From Parvibaculum sp. (GTDB taxonomy: Bacteria > Pseudomonadota > Alphaproteobacteria > Parvibaculales > Parvibaculaceae), in NCBI GenBank assembly GCA_014359855.1, contig JACIYQ010000368.1:1-13363 (forward strand): a stretch of 13,363 nucleotides of DNA. The letters are read 5' to 3'. Below, piece by piece: positions 12,983-13,363 of this stretch (positions are counted from its first letter, which is position 1; each line of letters opens with the position of its first letter). Under the pieces are notes generated by a model. It worked only from the letters and a program-made list of their open reading frames with translations. It had not been told where the DNA came from and did not search any database. The translations under genes were made by a program, and so were the position numbers.

Positions 12983-13346
12983 GCTCTATCGGGTCGAGCT
13001 CCAGCGACTGGATGAAACCGTGCATTTCCGTCCGGAAGGCAAGCCAGCCTTGCATCAGGCGTCGATAGACGGGGCTCTTCTGCCAGGCAGGATCGACAAA
13101 GCGGCGATCCTTCGGCTCGGGAGAGAACTTCTGCTGCCCGCCGACGATGTCCACCATGTTGCGGCCAAAGGAGCCGATGTGCTGCACGAAGGTGAAGGGC
13201 TGACGCACCGGGCCGCCGATGATCGACCCGATCGCGGAGAGAACGTCCTCGCGGCTGATGCCGACGATGGGACTCAATACGTTTGGTGTTTCCGCCGCTT
13301 CCTCGCCGATGCCCGGACCGAATTCATCCCTTTGCCGCCTCGCCAT
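12954..13346 (-). pseudogene. Truncated PHA synthase-like gene (PhaC N-terminal part)
   Basis: An ATG at 13346 with an excellent ribosome binding site (AGGAGGG, 6 nt spacer) opens 130 codons. The middle carries PhaC N-terminal features: FTFVQHIGSFGRNMVDIVGG (52-71), then PEPKDRRFVDPAWQKSPVYR (76-95) and LMQGWLAFRTEMHGFIQSLE. In PHA synthases the next conserved point is an Arg-x-Arg-Phe leading into the catalytic alpha/beta-hydrolase domain. Here the frame reads GRAR, then GNRR and a stop, with no further similarity. The lipase box and the Cys-Asp-His triad are absent. Intact class I enzymes are several hundred residues long, so more than half is missing. A short N-terminal peptide may still be made from this strong start, but it cannot polymerise hydroxyacyl-CoA. 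Confidence 0.8.
12969..12980 (-). other. Putative deletion junction between phaC-like and sulfatase-like fragments
   Basis: GGCCGCGCTCGA can be read both as the end of the PhaC-like similarity (Gly-Arg-Ala-Arg) and, one frame over, as the start of the sulfatase-like similarity (Ala-Ala-Leu-Glu with flanking bases). Twelve bases that serve both parents would be a natural microhomology for a deletion. The join is out of frame. Confidence 0.5.
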
Positions 13347-13363
13347 AGGCTTCCCTCCTCTTC

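Noticed and set aside
12954..13346. Intact small phasin-like or hypothetical protein
   Set aside because: The DRRFVDPAW region is diagnostic for the PhaC N-terminal domain, and the similarity ends abruptly at a junction. A truncated gene fits better.
1..13363. CRISPR arrays, tRNA or rRNA genes, transposases, attachment sites
   Set aside because: I saw no regularly spaced repeats, cloverleaf-like segments, recombinase motifs or long terminal repeats on either strand.

Overview
The window is GC-rich and gene-dense. Its families look like those of an alphaproteobacterium: TRAP-type DctQ, a TonB-family protein, a PQQ-type aldose dehydrogenase, a PhaC-like polymerase, and a PLD-VTT fusion followed by an EEP hydrolase. 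The taxon is inferred from gene content and codon style only; no rRNA or tRNA marker is present.

Left part (1-3211): the 5' end of a TRAP transporter small permease (dctQ type, minus strand, cut by the window edge) and a 235-nt intergenic stretch with a candidate promoter and palindrome. Next come a small four-helix membrane protein of unknown function and, divergent from it, an exported soluble aldose sugar dehydrogenase. A TonB-family protein converges on the dehydrogenase.

Middle (3322-8903): a complete agmatine catabolic locus. Four minus-strand genes run putrescine carbamoyltransferase, APC antiporter-like permease, agmatine deiminase, carbamate kinase. This is the order of the ATP-yielding agmatine deiminase operon of lactic acid bacteria and enterococci (aguBDAC). 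Divergent from it on the plus strand is a nitrilase-family N-carbamoylputrescine amidohydrolase, which uses the same intermediate hydrolytically. The locus therefore encodes two branches from N-carbamoylputrescine to putrescine: a phosphorolytic one coupled to ATP through carbamoyl phosphate, and a hydrolytic one releasing CO2 and ammonia.

Right part (8900-11831): a two-gene membrane/lipid module in which a PLD (two HKD motifs) plus VTT/DedA fusion overlaps, by ATGA, a small endonuclease/exonuclease/phosphatase-fold hydrolase. A strongly structured 65-nt leader ends exactly at the PLD start codon.

Far right (11833-13346): a decayed sulfatase locus. A formylglycine-generating enzyme (FGE) gene keeps its CxxxxC active site but carries a premature TGA and a frameshift. 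Upstream is a 46-codon open stretch resembling the C-terminus of a sulfatase, joined at a short possible microhomology to the N-terminal third of a PHA synthase-like gene. The simplest reading is a deletion that removed most of both phaC and the sulfatase, followed by loss of the now useless sulfatase maturase.

Most other long open frames (several over 300 codons) lie antisense to these genes and are GC-rich shadows. I see no CRISPR array, RNA gene, transposase or phage gene.
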